A stretch of 64,000 nt of DNA from Flagellimonas aequoris (GTDB lineage: Bacteria; Bacteroidota; Bacteroidia; Flavobacteriales; Flavobacteriaceae): the NCBI RefSeq assembly GCF_003584165.1, contig NZ_QXFJ01000008.1, positions 342,000-405,999 of the forward strand, in the 5' to 3' direction. Below the pieces are notes generated by a model. The model searched no databases. It was given only the letters and a program-made list of their open reading frames with translations, and was not told the DNA's origin. Each line of letters starts with the position of its first letter. Position 1 is the stretch's first letter. Shown in pieces: positions 43,895 through 55,623 of the stretch. The translations under genes and the position numbers were made by a program.

Positions 43895-45903
43895 TGCCGA
43901 TCACTGAAAAAAATATCATGAACAGACTGTACCTGGTTTCCGGGGGTCTTGTGGTGTTGGCCATTGCGGTAATCGTGAAGGTGGTGGATATTCAGGTGGT
44001 AAAGGCTGATGAATACAAGCAATTGGCCTTGAGCAAGACGGAGAAAATGTTCACCATTGAACCCAATCGAGGCAATTTGTATTCCGAGGATGGCAGTTTG
44101 TTGGCGGCTTCCGTATCCAAATATGAAATTCGGTTTGATGCCAAAACGGTGTCCGAAAATAATTTCCAGAATCATGTGGCTGCACTTTCCGATTCGTTGG
44201 GAATGATGTTCAACAGGCCATCTTCCTATTACAGACAATTGTTCCGCAAGGCAAGGGCCAATGGGAACCGTTATGCATTGGTGGCACGCAATATCGATTA
44301 TCTCGACTTTGTCAGGATCAAGCAATTCCCACTTTTTAATCTTGGTCCGTATAAAGGTGGATTTATTGAAACACACCGTGTGGTCCGTGAATACCCTTTG
44401 GGTCAAATGGCAGCCCGTAGCATTGGGTATGAAAGGGTGGACGAGAATGGGTACTATACCCGTGTGGGCATGGATGGTGCTTTTGGCGAGACCTATTTGC
44501 GTGGCAAGGAAGGGAAGCGTCTAAAACAAAAAATAGCCAAGGGCCAATGGAAACCGGTTGGACTGGATAACATTGTAGAACCCCAAGATGGTCTGGATGT
44601 GGTATCCACTATAGATGTGAACATTCAGGATATTGCCCATCATGAGCTTTTGGCACAGCTGGAAAAATATAAGGCTGATCATGGATGTGTGGTGGTCATG
44701 GAGACTGAAACAGGGGAAATCAAGGCCATTTCGAATTTGGGCCGAACCTCGGACGGAAAATATTACGAAAAACTCAATTACGCCATTGGGGAATCCCATG
44801 AGCCCGGCTCCACTTTTAAGCTGATGTCTTTAGTGGCCGCTTTGGAGGACAAGGTGGTGGATACCAGTACCGTGGTTGATACCGAAAATGGTCGTTACCG
44901 TATTTATGATGGAGTAGTAAAGGATTCTAGGCCAGGCGGATATGGAAAAATTTCGGTAGCCAAGGCTTTCGAAGTCTCTTCAAACACCGCTTTTGCCAAG
45001 ATCATCAACGAAAATTATAAGGAACAGCCCGAAAAGTTCGTAAACCGATTGATGAACATGGGGCTTCATAAAAAGTTGGGTCTACCTATCATCGGGGAGG
45101 GTGATCCAGTGATCCGCTATCCAGGGGAAAAAGGATGGTCCGGAATTTCCTTGGGTTGGATGTCGCATGGTTATGAAGTTTCCTTGACTCCTATGCAAAC
45201 CTTGGCCTTTTACAATGCCATTGCCAATGATGGCGAATTTGTAAAACCCCGTTTGATCAAAGAGGTACGTGATGGTAGCAAGGTGGTAAAACGATTTGAT
45301 AAACAAGTGGTGAATTCTTCCATCTGTTCCCATGAAACCGTTGAAAAAGTACAACAATTGATGAAGGGTGTGGTGGAAAAGGATTTCGGAACAGGGCATA
45401 AACTGTATTCCAAAAACTTCTCCATGGCCGGTAAAACAGGTACTTGTCAAAAAAACTATGTGACCAAGGACCCTGATAAATTGGCCTATATCTCCACTTT
45501 TGCTGGCTATTTCCCTGCGGATAACCCTAAGTATTCCTGTATTGTGGTCATTCATGAGCCCGATAAAAGCGTTGGGTATTATGGGGCGGATGTTTCTGGT
45601 CCTGTTTTTAAATCCATGGCCCAAAAGATACATGCCATTTCACCTATGGTGGATGAAGTGGAAAGTGATATGATCGAGGATGCTAAGCTCGACGAAAACT
45701 ATCAACAATATTTTGCCCAGGCCCAAAAGAAATTCAGCACCGTGCCCAATGTGAAAGGTATGAGCGGTATGGATGCCGTCTCCCTTTTGGAAAATATGGG
45801 GTTGGAAGTGGAGGTGCATGGGAACGGAAAGGTGAAAAAACAATCCATAGATCAGGGAACCGATATCAAACGAGTCAAAAAAATAGTATTGGAGCTTTCA
45901 TGA
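43894..45903 (+). CDS. ftsI: Class B penicillin-binding protein (FtsI/PBP3 type) with PASTA domain
   Basis: The septal transpeptidase. The 669-residue protein has one N-terminal transmembrane helix (about 12-32), a dimerisation domain, the transpeptidase motifs STFK (306-309), SSN (362-364) and KTG (514-516), and one C-terminal PASTA domain (about 607-669, VPNVKGMSGMDAVSLLENMG). PASTA fusion is unlike E. coli FtsI but usual in this phylum. It starts within the ftsL stop and overlaps murE by ATGA. Confidence 0.93.
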   Translation: MPITEKNIMNRLYLVSGGLVVLAIAVIVKVVDIQVVKADEYKQLALSKTEKMFTIEPNRGNLYSEDGSLLAASVSKYEIRFDAKTVSENNFQNHVAALSDSLGMMFNRPSSYYRQLFRKARANGNRYALVARNIDYLDFVRIKQFPLFNLGPYKGGFIETHRVVREYPLGQMAARSIGYERVDENGYYTRVGMDGAFGETYLRGKEGKRLKQKIAKGQWKPVGLDNIVEPQDGLDVVSTIDVNIQDIAHHELLAQLEKYKADHGCVVVMETETGEIKAISNLGRTSDGKYYEKLNYAIGESHEPGSTFKLMSLVAALEDKVVDTSTVVDTENGRYRIYDGVVKDSRPGGYGKISVAKAFEVSSNTAFAKIINENYKEQPEKFVNRLMNMGLHKKLGLPIIGEGDPVIRYPGEKGWSGISLGWMSHGYEVSLTPMQTLAFYNAIANDGEFVKPRLIKEVRDGSKVVKRFDKQVVNSSICSHETVEKVQQLMKGVVEKDFGTGHKLYSKNFSMAGKTGTCQKNYVTKDPDKLAYISTFAGYFPADNPKYSCIVVIHEPDKSVGYYGADVSGPVFKSMAQKIHAISPMVDEVESDMIEDAKLDENYQQYFAQAQKKFSTVPNVKGMSGMDAVSLLENMGLEVEVHGNGKVKKQSIDQGTDIKRVKKIVLELS

Positions 45904-47363
45904 AGTTGTTGAAGGATATTTTATATGGAGTAAGCTTGTCCGCGGTAAGTGGGGACACCAATGTGTTGGTGAACCATATCCATTTCGACTCAAGGGCAGT
46001 TGGGATGGATGATATTTTTGTGGCCGTTCGAGGAACCTTGACCGATGGGCATAAGTACATTCAAAAAGCGGTGGACTCCGGGGCCAAGGCCATTATCTGT
46101 GAAGAGCTTCCTGAAATATTGGTCAATGGTGTTACTTACCTAAAAGTACCGGATTGCAACAGTGCCTTGGCGATTGTGGCTTCTAATTTTTATGGCAACC
46201 CTTCCAAAAATCTAAAGCTTGTTGGGGTTACAGGAACCAATGGAAAAACCACGGTAACTACGCTTTTGTACAACTTGTTCAAAAAAGCAGGATATAAGGT
46301 AGGGCTGATCTCAACCATCAAGGTAATGGTGGATGAAATGGAATTTCCAACCAGCCATACCACACCTGATGTGTTGACCATCAACAGTTATTTGTCCAAA
46401 ATGAACGAGGTGGGTGTGGAGTTCTGCTTTATGGAAGTGAGCTCTCACGGTATCCATCAAAAAAGGTCCGAAGGACTACATTTTGCAGGGGCCATTTTTA
46501 CCAACCTGTCCCACGATCATTTGGATTACCACAAAACCTTTGCAGAGTACAGGGATACCAAAAAGAAGTTGTTCGATGGACTTCCCAAAACAGCCTTTGC
46601 CTTGGTGAACATTGATGATAAGAACGGCTTAGTGATGTTACAGAACACCAAGGCCAAAAAATATACCTACGCCCTAAAAACCTATGCGGATTACAGGGCC
46701 CAGATTTTGGAAAGGCAGTTCAACGGGCAACTGTTGAAGATGGATGAGAATGAACTGTGGTCTAAACTCATCGGTGATTTCAATGCCTACAACCTGTTGG
46801 CCATTTATGCCACTGCGGATCTGTTGGGTCTGGAGAAAATGGAGATTCTAAGGTTGATGAGCGAATTGGAAAATGTAGACGGTAGGTTCCAATATTACAT
46901 TTCAAAAGATAAGATAACGGCTATTGTTGATTATGCCCATACGCCGGATGCACTAAAAAATGTATTGGTTACGATCAATGCATTGAGGACTGGAAATGAA
47001 AACGTCATCACCGTAGTGGGGTGTGGTGGTGACCGTGATAAGTCTAAGCGTCCGGTTATGGGTCATATCGCTTCCGAAATGAGCAATCAGGCCATTTTCA
47101 CTTCGGATAACCCTAGAACGGAATCCCCTGCGGTGATCATTGAAGAAATGGAGGCAGGAGTGGAGCCCCAGAATGCCAAGAAGGTGTTGTCCATAGAAAA
47201 CAGGAAGCAGGCCATAAAAACCGCTTGTAAACTGGCTTTGGCCCACGACATCATTCTTGTGGCCGGAAAAGGGCACGAAACCTATCAGGAAACCAATGGT
47301 GTCCGTGTGGATTTTGATGATTTTAAAGAAGTAAAAGAAGCTTTGGAGAGCTTAAATAAATAA
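45900..47363 (+). CDS. murE: UDP-MurNAc-tripeptide synthetase MurE
   Basis: Adds the third amino acid (meso-diaminopimelate is expected in this group) to UDP-MurNAc-L-Ala-D-Glu. The 487-residue protein has the ATP loop GVTGTNGKTTVT (about 109-120), FMEVSSHGIHQKR and the C-terminal DNPRTESPA; the DNPR motif is the usual mark of the mDAP-adding enzymes. It overlaps the PBP stop. Confidence 0.95.
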   Translation: MKLLKDILYGVSLSAVSGDTNVLVNHIHFDSRAVGMDDIFVAVRGTLTDGHKYIQKAVDSGAKAIICEELPEILVNGVTYLKVPDCNSALAIVASNFYGNPSKNLKLVGVTGTNGKTTVTTLLYNLFKKAGYKVGLISTIKVMVDEMEFPTSHTTPDVLTINSYLSKMNEVGVEFCFMEVSSHGIHQKRSEGLHFAGAIFTNLSHDHLDYHKTFAEYRDTKKKLFDGLPKTAFALVNIDDKNGLVMLQNTKAKKYTYALKTYADYRAQILERQFNGQLLKMDENELWSKLIGDFNAYNLLAIYATADLLGLEKMEILRLMSELENVDGRFQYYISKDKITAIVDYAHTPDALKNVLVTINALRTGNENVITVVGCGGDRDKSKRPVMGHIASEMSNQAIFTSDNPRTESPAVIIEEMEAGVEPQNAKKVLSIENRKQAIKTACKLALAHDIILVAGKGHETYQETNGVRVDFDDFKEVKEALESLNK

Positions 47364-47371
47364 CGTAGTCC

Positions 47372-48592
47372 ATGCTATACTACTTGTTCGATTTTTTGGA
47401 GAAACAATATCAGCTGCCAGGCGCGAGTCTTTTCGGGTTCCTCACCTTCAGGGCTGCTATGGCCGTAATGTTGTCTCTTTTAATAGCCATGGTTTACGGT
47501 AAACGCATCATTGTTTTCCTTCAAAAAAAGCAGATAGGAGAAACGGTTCGCGATCTCGGATTGGAAGGACAAAAGCAAAAGGCGGGTACCCCTACTATGG
47601 GTGGATTGATCATCATCATGTCCACATTATTGCCTGTTATTTTGTTTGCGGACATCAAAAATATTTATGTCATCCTATTGATCATCACCACCATTTGGAT
47701 GGGTATCATCGGATTTATCGATGACTACATCAAAATCTTCAAAAAGGATAAACAAGGCCTAAAGGGCAAGTTTAAGGTAATGGGCCAGGTCGGATTGGGA
47801 TTGATCGTGGGGTTGACCCTGTATTTTCACCCACAAGTGACCATAAAGGAAAAGGATACGACCACCATTACGGAAAACTTTAAAGTGGAACGGGTTTTTG
47901 GAGAAGAGACCAAGGCTGTCCGTACCAATGTGCCCTTTTTCAAGAACAATGAATTGGATTATGCCGATTTCATCTCTTGGATGGGTGATGGTATGGAAGA
48001 TTATGCTTGGATCATCTTTATTCCAGTGGTCATCCTTATTGTAACAGCAGTTTCCAATGGGGCCAACCTAACGGATGGTATCGATGGTTTGGCGGCAGGT
48101 TCCTCTGCCATTATCGTACTCACCTTGGGCATTTTTGCTTGGGTTTCCGGTAATATTCAGTTTTCTAGTTATCTCGATATTTTTTATCTGCCAAGAGTAG
48201 GTGAATTGGTGGTATTCCTCGCTGCCTTTGTGGGGGCATTGGTCGGATTTTTATGGTACAATGCCTATCCGGCACAAGTGTTCATGGGCGATACAGGTAG
48301 TCTCACCATTGGAGGGGTCATCGCCGTGATCGCCATCATCGTTCGCAAAGAATTGTTGTTACCCATTTTGTGCGGCATCTTTTTCGCGGAATCGTTGTCC
48401 GTGATGCTGCAAGTGGGGTATTTCAAGCATACCAAAAAGAAATACGGGGAAGGAAGGCGCATTTTCCTGATGGCTCCTTTGCACCACCATTATCAGAAGA
48501 AATCGTACCACGAGAGCAAGATAGTGACCCGCTTTTGGATCATTGGGATATTGTTGGCGATCATCAGTATTGTCACCTTGAAAATTAGATAG
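47372..48592 (+). CDS. mraY: Phospho-N-acetylmuramoyl-pentapeptide transferase MraY
   Basis: Makes lipid I at the inner membrane. The 406-residue polytopic protein carries [12 protein letters not shown], the catalytic [27 protein letters not shown] and [10 protein letters not shown]. It is about 45 residues longer than E. coli MraY because of a hydrophilic insert (about 150-200, [20 protein letters not shown] and following), a feature I know from other Bacteroidota. murD follows directly. Confidence 0.96.
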   Translation: MLYYLFDFLEKQYQLPGASLFGFLTFRAAMAVMLSLLIAMVYGKRIIVFLQKKQIGETVRDLGLEGQKQKAGTPTMGGLIIIMSTLLPVILFADIKNIYVILLIITTIWMGIIGFIDDYIKIFKKDKQGLKGKFKVMGQVGLGLIVGLTLYFHPQVTIKEKDTTTITENFKVERVFGEETKAVRTNVPFFKNNELDYADFISWMGDGMEDYAWIIFIPVVILIVTAVSNGANLTDGIDGLAAGSSAIIVLTLGIFAWVSGNIQFSSYLDIFYLPRVGELVVFLAAFVGALVGFLWYNAYPAQVFMGDTGSLTIGGVIAVIAIIVRKELLLPILCGIFFAESLSVMLQVGYFKHTKKKYGEGRRIFLMAPLHHHYQKKSYHESKIVTRFWIIGILLAIISIVTLKIR

Positions 48593-49927
48593 ATGGCACG
48601 TTTGGTGGTACTTGGAGGAGGAGAAAGTGGTGTGGGAACCGCCATTTTAGGATTGAAAAAAGGATTTGAAGTCTTTGTTTCGGATAAAGGTGAGATAAAG
48701 GATAAATACAAAGAAGTTCTTGAACATTTTGGGATCGAATGGGAATCGGGCCAACATACGGAGGCCAAAATTCTCAATGCCGATATGGTGATGAAGAGTC
48801 CGGGAATACCTGACAAAGTGCCTTTGATTAAGGAGCTTGTGGCAAAAGGTATTCCAGTGATTTCGGAAATCGAGTTTGCTTCCAGATATACCGATGCAAC
48901 CATTATCGGGATTACGGGAAGCAACGGAAAGACCACCACAACTATGATGACCTACCATTTGGTCAAGGAAGGTGGTTTGAATGCTGGCATGGCCGGTAAC
49001 ATTGGTGATAGCTATGCCAAGATGGTGGCAGAGCAGGATTTTGATCACTACGTTTTGGAGATCAGCAGTTTTCAACTGGATGGCATTGTGGATTTTAAAC
49101 CCCATGTGGCCGTGATCACGAACATAACACCGGACCATTTGGATCGCTATGAGTACAAATTTGAAAACTACATCGCATCCAAGTTTCGCATAGCGATGAA
49201 TCAAGATGAGCAGGATTACCTGATCTATGATGCAGACGATGAAGTTTTGGTGGATTGGTTGAAAAAGCATCCCGTACGGTCCAAATTGATTCCATTCACC
49301 CTAAAAGGGGAGGTAGAAGAAGGAGCTTGGCTCGAAAATGATACGATTAAAATAAAATTAGAACATAAAACCTTGGAAATGAGTACAGATATTTTGGCCT
49401 TGGAAGGGCAACACAATGTGAAGAATACAATGGCCGCAAGTATGGCCGCCCTTCTGGTGAAGGTAAGGAAAGAAACCATTCGCCAGAGTATCCAGTCGTT
49501 CCAGGGAGCGCCACACCGATTGGAAAAAGTTTTGAAAATCAACCATGTGGAGTACATCAATGATTCCAAAGCTACCAATGTGAACGCTACGTTTTACGCT
49601 TTGGACGGCATCAAAAAACCCATCGTGTGGATTGTTGGTGGTGTGGATAAAGGGAACGATTATTCCGAGTTGATGCCATTGGTCAGGGAAAAAGTAAAAG
49701 GAATCATCTGTTTGGGTATGGATAATTCCAAGTTAATGGATGCCTTTGGCAATGTAATCGATTTGATGATCGAGACGTATTCCATGGAAGAGGCTGTAAA
49801 GGTGGCCTATAAAATGGCAGAACGTGGTGATGCCGTGTTGCTTTCACCAGCGTGTGCCAGCTTTGACCTGTTTGAAAACTATGAGGACAGGGGAAATCAA
49901 TTTAAAAACGCCGTAAAAAACTTGTAA
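48593..49927 (+). CDS. murD: UDP-MurNAc-L-Ala-D-Glu ligase MurD
   Basis: Adds D-Glu to UDP-MurNAc-L-Ala. In the 444-residue protein, GITGSNGKTTTTMM is the ATP loop, EISSFQLDGI and HRLEKV the usual ligase motifs, and DSKATNVNAT the C-terminal ADP-binding region. The ATG is the first base after the mraY stop. Confidence 0.95.
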   Translation: MARLVVLGGGESGVGTAILGLKKGFEVFVSDKGEIKDKYKEVLEHFGIEWESGQHTEAKILNADMVMKSPGIPDKVPLIKELVAKGIPVISEIEFASRYTDATIIGITGSNGKTTTTMMTYHLVKEGGLNAGMAGNIGDSYAKMVAEQDFDHYVLEISSFQLDGIVDFKPHVAVITNITPDHLDRYEYKFENYIASKFRIAMNQDEQDYLIYDADDEVLVDWLKKHPVRSKLIPFTLKGEVEEGAWLENDTIKIKLEHKTLEMSTDILALEGQHNVKNTMAASMAALLVKVRKETIRQSIQSFQGAPHRLEKVLKINHVEYINDSKATNVNATFYALDGIKKPIVWIVGGVDKGNDYSELMPLVREKVKGIICLGMDNSKLMDAFGNVIDLMIETYSMEEAVKVAYKMAERGDAVLLSPACASFDLFENYEDRGNQFKNAVKNL

Positions 49928-49929
49928 AC

Positions 49930-51135
49930 GTGTTTGCAATCTTCAAAAATCTGAAAGGTGATAAAGCCATCTGGGGCGTAGTAGCTCTTTTGGCCCTTTT
50001 CTCATTTTTGCCCGTGTACAGTGCCAGTACCAACTTGGTCTATGTAAATGGGGATGGGACAACCATCGGTCACTTGGTCAAGCATGCCATGTTGTTGTTC
50101 TTGGGATTCGGGATCATTTATGCCATTCACAAAATCCCGACACATTATTTTAAGGGACTCTCCATCATTGCACTTCCCATTGTTCTGATTCTGTTGGCCT
50201 ACACCCTAACGGTGGAAACCAGGATCGGTGGGGTAACGGCAAACCGTTGGATCAAGATTCCATTTGTAGGGGTCAATTTCCAGACCTCCACTCTGGCATC
50301 GGTGGTGCTGATGATCTGGATTGCCAGGTATTTGACCAAGATCAAGGATGTACAGATCACTTTCAAAGAAAGTATTTTACCTCTTTGGCTTCCTGTTGCT
50401 TTGGTGGTTTTATTGATTTTACCGGAGAACTTTTCAACGGCGGCCATCATTTGTTTTATGGTGATGGTGCTTTGCTTTTTGGGAGGCTATCCATTAAAAT
50501 ATTTGTTTTCCATGCTTGGGGTTGGGATTGTATTTGCAGGTATGTTCTTGTTTGTACTGTTCAAGGCACCCGATGTTTTGCCACAGAGAGCAGGTACTTG
50601 GAAATCCAGGATAGAGACTTTCTTGCACCCAGAAAATGCCGATAAGGATGATTTGCACCAATTGACATTGGCCCAGATAGCCGTGGCGGAAGGGGGCATT
50701 GTGGGCAAGGGAGCAGGCAAGAGTGTCATGAAGAATATGTTGTCGCAAAGTACCTCCGATTTCATTTTTGCGATCATCATTGAAGAATACGGATTGGTTG
50801 GCGGGGGCGCTTTGTTGTTCTTCTATCTGTTGTTGCTGTTCAGGATCGTGGTGGTAGCGCATTCGGCTAAAACGGTGTTTTCAAAATTATTGGTGATAGG
50901 GGTAGGACTTCCGATTGTGTTCCAGGCTTTCATCAACATGGCAGTTGTGGTACAGTTGTTCCCGGTAACGGGTCAGCCGTTGCCCTTGATCAGTATGGGA
51001 GGTACTTCCATTTGGATGACCTGTATGGCCATCGGCATTGTGCTTAGCGCCAGCAACAAAAAAGAGAATTTGGAGGAGCAATCCTATGACATAGATGAAA
51101 CGAACCCTTTAGAAGTATTGAGTGGGCAATTATAG
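49930..51135 (+). CDS. ftsW: Cell division SEDS glycosyltransferase FtsW
   Basis: Septal peptidoglycan polymerase working with the PBP at 43894. The 401-residue protein has about ten membrane helices and SEDS motifs such as VNRWIKIP-like [39 protein letters not shown] and [11 protein letters not shown]. The start is GTG at 49930 ([15 protein letters not shown]). It overlaps murG by 14 bases. Confidence 0.95.
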   Translation: MFAIFKNLKGDKAIWGVVALLALFSFLPVYSASTNLVYVNGDGTTIGHLVKHAMLLFLGFGIIYAIHKIPTHYFKGLSIIALPIVLILLAYTLTVETRIGGVTANRWIKIPFVGVNFQTSTLASVVLMIWIARYLTKIKDVQITFKESILPLWLPVALVVLLILPENFSTAAIICFMVMVLCFLGGYPLKYLFSMLGVGIVFAGMFLFVLFKAPDVLPQRAGTWKSRIETFLHPENADKDDLHQLTLAQIAVAEGGIVGKGAGKSVMKNMLSQSTSDFIFAIIIEEYGLVGGGALLFFYLLLLFRIVVVAHSAKTVFSKLLVIGVGLPIVFQAFINMAVVVQLFPVTGQPLPLISMGGTSIWMTCMAIGIVLSASNKKENLEEQSYDIDETNPLEVLSGQL

Positions 51136-52210
51136 GTTTATTCTATCTGGAGGAGGAACGGGAGGACATATTTATCCCGCTGTGGCCATAGCCAACGAGC
51201 TAAAAAGAAGACATCCGGACGCGAAGTTTTTGTTCGTGGGGGCCAAGGATAAAATGGAAATGGAAAAAGTGCCACAGGCCGGATACGAAATAAAAGGTTT
51301 GTGGATCAGTGGATTACAACGGAAACTGACATTGAAAAATCTCATGTTTCCCTTTAAAGTGATAAGTAGTTTGTTAGGAGCACGTAAAATAGTGAAACAG
51401 TTCAAACCCCAAGTGGCCATAGGTACAGGGGGTTTTGCCAGCGGGCCTTTGTTGAAGGTTGCCGCCGGCGCTGGAATTCCCTGTGTGCTTCAAGAACAGA
51501 ATTCCTTCGCAGGGATCACTAACAAACTATTGGCTGGCAAGGCAGAGAAAATTTGTGTCGCTTACGATGGAATGGAGAAATTTTTTCCAAAGGAAAAAAT
51601 CGTAAAAACTGGGAACCCGATCCGCATGGATTTGGTGGATTTGAAAGCCGATAAAAAAGAAGCCATTGCTTTCTTTGGATTGGATGCCAACAAGAAAACC
51701 CTGTTGGTTTTGGGTGGAAGTTTAGGCGCACGTCGTATCAACCAATTGGTGGAAAAGGAATTGGATTTTTTCAACAAGCAAGGACTGCAATTGGTTTGGC
51801 AATGTGGAAAACTCTATCACGAAGACTATAAAAAGTATGATTCCGATAGCGTGAAGGTGTTGCCCTTTGTCAATCGGATGGATTTGGCCTACACCGTCGC
51901 CGATGTAATCATATCAAGGGCAGGTGCCGGTTCGGTATCGGAACTCTGTTTGGTGGGAAAACCGGTGATTTTTATTCCCTCACCCAATGTGGCCGAGGAT
52001 CATCAGACCAAGAACGCCAGTGCCTTGGTGGCGGAGAATGCAGCCATCATGATGAAGGAGTCAGAATTGGAAGAAAACTTTGAGAGCGGTTTTACGGAAT
52101 TATTGGCATCCGAAGAAGCGCAGAAAAACTTGGGCCAGAACATCAAAAAACTGGCCATGCCAAAGGCTACGGAACATATTGTGGACGAAATTGAAAAATT
52201 GTTGAGGTGA
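51122..52210 (+). CDS. murG: UDP-GlcNAc transferase MurG
   Basis: Converts lipid I to lipid II. The 362-residue GT28 enzyme has [12 protein letters not shown] near the N-terminus, [31 protein letters not shown] and the C-terminal [12 protein letters not shown] nucleotide-sugar site. The start is GTG at 51122, inside the ftsW end. Confidence 0.96.
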   Translation: MGNYRFILSGGGTGGHIYPAVAIANELKRRHPDAKFLFVGAKDKMEMEKVPQAGYEIKGLWISGLQRKLTLKNLMFPFKVISSLLGARKIVKQFKPQVAIGTGGFASGPLLKVAAGAGIPCVLQEQNSFAGITNKLLAGKAEKICVAYDGMEKFFPKEKIVKTGNPIRMDLVDLKADKKEAIAFFGLDANKKTLLVLGGSLGARRINQLVEKELDFFNKQGLQLVWQCGKLYHEDYKKYDSDSVKVLPFVNRMDLAYTVADVIISRAGAGSVSELCLVGKPVIFIPSPNVAEDHQTKNASALVAENAAIMMKESELEENFESGFTELLASEEAQKNLGQNIKKLAMPKATEHIVDEIEKLLR

Positions 52211-53556
52211 ATTTGAAGGACATACATAGCGTTTATTTTATTGGCATCGGAGGGATTGGTATGTCCGCTTTGGCGCGCTATTTCAATTTCATTGGCAAGG
52301 AAGTGGCCGGATATGATAAAACGCCGACTCCTATTACCGATGGACTTGAGGAAATTGGGATTCCTGTCCATTTTGAGGACAATGTGGATTTAATTTCCGA
52401 TACCTTCAAGCATCCCCAAACCCTAGTGGTGTATACCCCAGCGGTCCCAACATACCATACGGAACTGAACTTTTATAAGAACAATGGTTTCCAAATAAAG
52501 AAACGTTCCGAAGTATTGGGCATCATCACCAAGGATTCCTTTTGCTTGGCAGTGGCAGGAACGCATGGTAAAACGACCACATCGGCCATTCTGGCCCATT
52601 TGCTCAAAGAATGTGGTTTACCCTTCACGGCATTTTTAGGAGGTATTTCGGAGGATTTCAACAGTAATTTTGTGTTGGATGGTACCGAATATTCCGTAGT
52701 GGAAGCGGATGAGTTCGACCGATCCTTTTTGAGGCTCTCCCCAACAGTGGCTTGTATCACTTCCATGGATGCCGATCATTTGGATATTTATGGCACCAAA
52801 GAAGAACTACATCATTCTTTTCGGGAATTTGCCGGAAAAATCAAGCCGGGAGGAAAATTGTTTGTTCGAAAAGGGTTGCCCATGGAAGGCATCACCTTTG
52901 GGATTGAGGACGGTTCTGACTTCTGCATAGAAAATATTGACATTGAACATGGTACCTACATATTTGATCTGGTCACGCCTTCGGAGGTTATCAAGAACGT
53001 TAAGTTCAACAAACCCGGAAGGCATAATTTGCTCAATGGATTAGCTGCATTCGGAATGGCGGTGCAAACCGGTTGCCCACCACACCGCCTAGCCGAAGCT
53101 TTGGCAAGTTTTAAGGGAGTACAAAGAAGATTTTCCTATCAGATCAAGGAAAAGGACTTCGTTTTTATCGACGATTATGCCCATCACCCAACCGAGATTA
53201 ATGCGGTTTACCAAGCCATTAGGGAAATGCATCCTGGACAAAAGATCACCGTGATTTTTCAACCCCACTTGTTCTCAAGAACAAAAGATTTTGCGGATGA
53301 TTTTGCGGCCAGCCTTTCCCAGTTTGATGAAATCATACTCTTGGAAATTTACCCAGCGCGTGAAGAGCCCATGAAGGGGGTTACTTCTTCGTGGCTGTTG
53401 GATAAAATAGAGAACCCTAACAAAAAGTTGGTTCAAAAATCAACTTTATTGAATGAGATAAAGAACTGTAAAACAGGGGTTTTAGTGGCTCTTGGGGCAG
53501 GTGATATTGGATTGGAAGTACCAAAAATTAAAAAAGAATTGGCTTATGCGGGTTAA
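52207..53556 (+). CDS. murC: UDP-MurNAc-L-alanine ligase MurC
   Basis: Adds L-Ala to UDP-MurNAc, the first peptide step. The 449-residue protein opens with the UDP-binding [16 protein letters not shown], has [11 protein letters not shown] as ATP loop, [10 protein letters not shown], and YAHHPTEI in the C-terminal half. The start is GTG, overlapping the murG stop (GTGA). Its end overlaps the ftsQ ATG by 11 bases. Confidence 0.95.
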   Translation: MNLKDIHSVYFIGIGGIGMSALARYFNFIGKEVAGYDKTPTPITDGLEEIGIPVHFEDNVDLISDTFKHPQTLVVYTPAVPTYHTELNFYKNNGFQIKKRSEVLGIITKDSFCLAVAGTHGKTTTSAILAHLLKECGLPFTAFLGGISEDFNSNFVLDGTEYSVVEADEFDRSFLRLSPTVACITSMDADHLDIYGTKEELHHSFREFAGKIKPGGKLFVRKGLPMEGITFGIEDGSDFCIENIDIEHGTYIFDLVTPSEVIKNVKFNKPGRHNLLNGLAAFGMAVQTGCPPHRLAEALASFKGVQRRFSYQIKEKDFVFIDDYAHHPTEINAVYQAIREMHPGQKITVIFQPHLFSRTKDFADDFAASLSQFDEIILLEIYPAREEPMKGVTSSWLLDKIENPNKKLVQKSTLLNEIKNCKTGVLVALGAGDIGLEVPKIKKELAYAG

Positions 53557-54265
53557 TTGGAATTACATCAAACTGGCATTTTTGTCGGTGGCCGTAATTG
53601 CCCTTTACGGTTTTGCCGATCATAGGAGCAAACAAAAGAAAGTAAGCGACGTTGCCATAAAATTTGTGGGCGAGGATAACTTGTATTTGACCGAGGATGC
53701 GGTTAATAAATTGTTAATACAAAATTACGGACCCTTAAAAAATAGGGATAAAGAACAATTAGTTTTGAATACCATAGAGGAGGTAATTGAGTCCAACGAT
53801 ATGGTGAAAAACGCCCAAGTCTATCTTACTGTAAACGGGGAGCTTATCTCTAAGATTGTTCAGCGAAAACCCATAGGGAGAGTTGAGGGAGTCACTAAAT
53901 TTTATTTGGATGATCTGGGAAAACGCATGCCATTGTCACGGTATCATTCGGCTCGCGTCCCCATCATTACGGGTAAGATTACAGGGAAGTCCCTTGAGGA
54001 TGCCTATGTTATTTTGAACTATATCAACGAAGACGATTTTTTGAGAAAAAACGTCATCGGGATCCATATAGAGGAAGAAGGAAACTATCAGCTTAGGTTC
54101 CGCATGGAAAATTTTGTGGTGAATTTGGGTGGAGTGGACAATCTGAACATGAAGTTTAAAAATTTCATGGCCTTTTATGCCAAAGCTTCCAAGGACAATT
54201 CCTTGGAAAAATATGCTATAGTGAGTTTGGAATTCAACAATCAAGTGGTTTGTACCAAAATATAA
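53546..54265 (+). CDS. ftsQ: Cell division protein FtsQ
   Basis: A 239-residue bitopic divisome protein: a transmembrane helix at about 7-24 (IKLAFLSVAVIALYGFAD) and a periplasmic POTRA/FtsQ region. The ATG at 53546 is chosen over an upstream in-frame start that would lie deep in murC. Position murC-ftsQ-ftsA is canonical. Sequence conservation is weak, as usual for FtsQ. Confidence 0.9.
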   Translation: MRVNWNYIKLAFLSVAVIALYGFADHRSKQKKVSDVAIKFVGEDNLYLTEDAVNKLLIQNYGPLKNRDKEQLVLNTIEEVIESNDMVKNAQVYLTVNGELISKIVQRKPIGRVEGVTKFYLDDLGKRMPLSRYHSARVPIITGKITGKSLEDAYVILNYINEDDFLRKNVIGIHIEEEGNYQLRFRMENFVVNLGGVDNLNMKFKNFMAFYAKASKDNSLEKYAIVSLEFNNQVVCTKI

Positions 54266-54268
54266 AGT

Positions 54269-55597
54269 ATGGAACAGGGTAATTATTCAGTAGGGTTGGA
54301 TATTGGAACTACCAAGATCGTAGCGATCATTGGTAGGGAAAATGAGTATGGAAAAATTGAGATACTGGGCACTGGAAAGTCCAAAAGCTTGGGAGTGCAC
54401 CGTGGTGTGGTCAACAACATCACCCAGACCATTTCCTCCATTCAACAAGCGGTGGAACAAGCCGAATTGAATTCAGGGCTGAAGATAGGTTCCGTGGTGG
54501 TGGGCATTGCCGGTCAGCACATCAGAAGCCTTCAGCACAGCGATTACATCACCAGACCTAATTCAGAGGAAGTGATCCATGATGAGGATTTGGACAAACT
54601 GGTCAACCAAGTGTACAAGTTGGTGATGCTTCCGGGTGAAGAAATCATCCATGTGTTGCCGCAAGAATATAAAGTTGATGGCCAGTCCGAAATCAAACAT
54701 CCAAAAGGCATGTATGGTGGACGATTGGAAGCCAATTTCCATGTAGTGGTGGGCCAGGTTTCGTCCATCAAAAACATCGGTAGATGTATTAAAAGTACCG
54801 GGCTGGACCTAGGTAGCATCACTTTGGAACCCCTTGCTTCTGCAGATGCGGTGTTGAGCCAAGAGGAAAAAGAAGCGGGCGTGGCCCTTATCGATATAGG
54901 GGGTGGTACCACGGATCTTGCCATTTTCAAGGATGGCATCATTCGCCATACATCCGTTATTCCATTTGGTGGCAACGTTATCACCGAGGACATTAAGGAA
55001 GGGTGCTCCATCATCGAAAAACAGGCCGAACTATTGAAGATAAAATTCGGTTCTGCTTGGCCAGGCGAAAACAAGGATAACGAAATCGTATCCATTCCCG
55101 GTCTAAGAGGTCGTGAACCGAAGGAAATCACCCTTAAAAATCTTTCCAAGATCATTCACGCCCGCGTGGTGGAAATCGTGGAGCAGGTTTATGTGGAAAT
55201 CAAAAACTATGGCCACGAAGAGCAAAAGAAAAAATTGATTGCCGGTATCGTTTTGACTGGTGGTGGAAGCCAATTGAAGCATTTAAAGCAGTTGGTGGAA
55301 TACATCACGGGCATGGACACCCGTATCGGTTACCCGAATGAGCATTTGGCAGGTGATTCCGACGAGGAGGTTGCCAGCCCATTGTATGCTACCGCTGTGG
55401 GTCTTTTGATGAAGGCATTGGAGACCAAAAAGAGGACTTTGGTTCTGGAGCAAGGAGAAATCCACGAAGAGGAAAAAGTGTTGGTGGAGCAGGACCATAT
55501 GGGCGGACAAGTACATGTGTCTGCAAACAAGGAGAGAAAATCCATATTTGATAAGTGGTCGGAAAAGTTGAAGGACTTTTTGGACAACGCAGAATAA
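54269..55597 (+). CDS. ftsA: Cell division protein FtsA
   Basis: The actin-like membrane tether of FtsZ. The 442-residue protein has LDIGTTKIVAIIGRE (phosphate 1), LIDIGGGTTDLAIF (phosphate 2), GIVLTGGGSQLKHL (adenosine) and a C-terminal amphipathic stretch SIFDKWSEKLKDFLDN that would bind the membrane. It starts 3 bases after the ftsQ stop. Confidence 0.96.
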   Translation: MEQGNYSVGLDIGTTKIVAIIGRENEYGKIEILGTGKSKSLGVHRGVVNNITQTISSIQQAVEQAELNSGLKIGSVVVGIAGQHIRSLQHSDYITRPNSEEVIHDEDLDKLVNQVYKLVMLPGEEIIHVLPQEYKVDGQSEIKHPKGMYGGRLEANFHVVVGQVSSIKNIGRCIKSTGLDLGSITLEPLASADAVLSQEEKEAGVALIDIGGGTTDLAIFKDGIIRHTSVIPFGGNVITEDIKEGCSIIEKQAELLKIKFGSAWPGENKDNEIVSIPGLRGREPKEITLKNLSKIIHARVVEIVEQVYVEIKNYGHEEQKKKLIAGIVLTGGGSQLKHLKQLVEYITGMDTRIGYPNEHLAGDSDEEVASPLYATAVGLLMKALETKKRTLVLEQGEIHEEEKVLVEQDHMGGQVHVSANKERKSIFDKWSEKLKDFLDNAE

Positions 55598-55623
55598 TAA
55601 CCCCATAAAGAAACACATCTGTC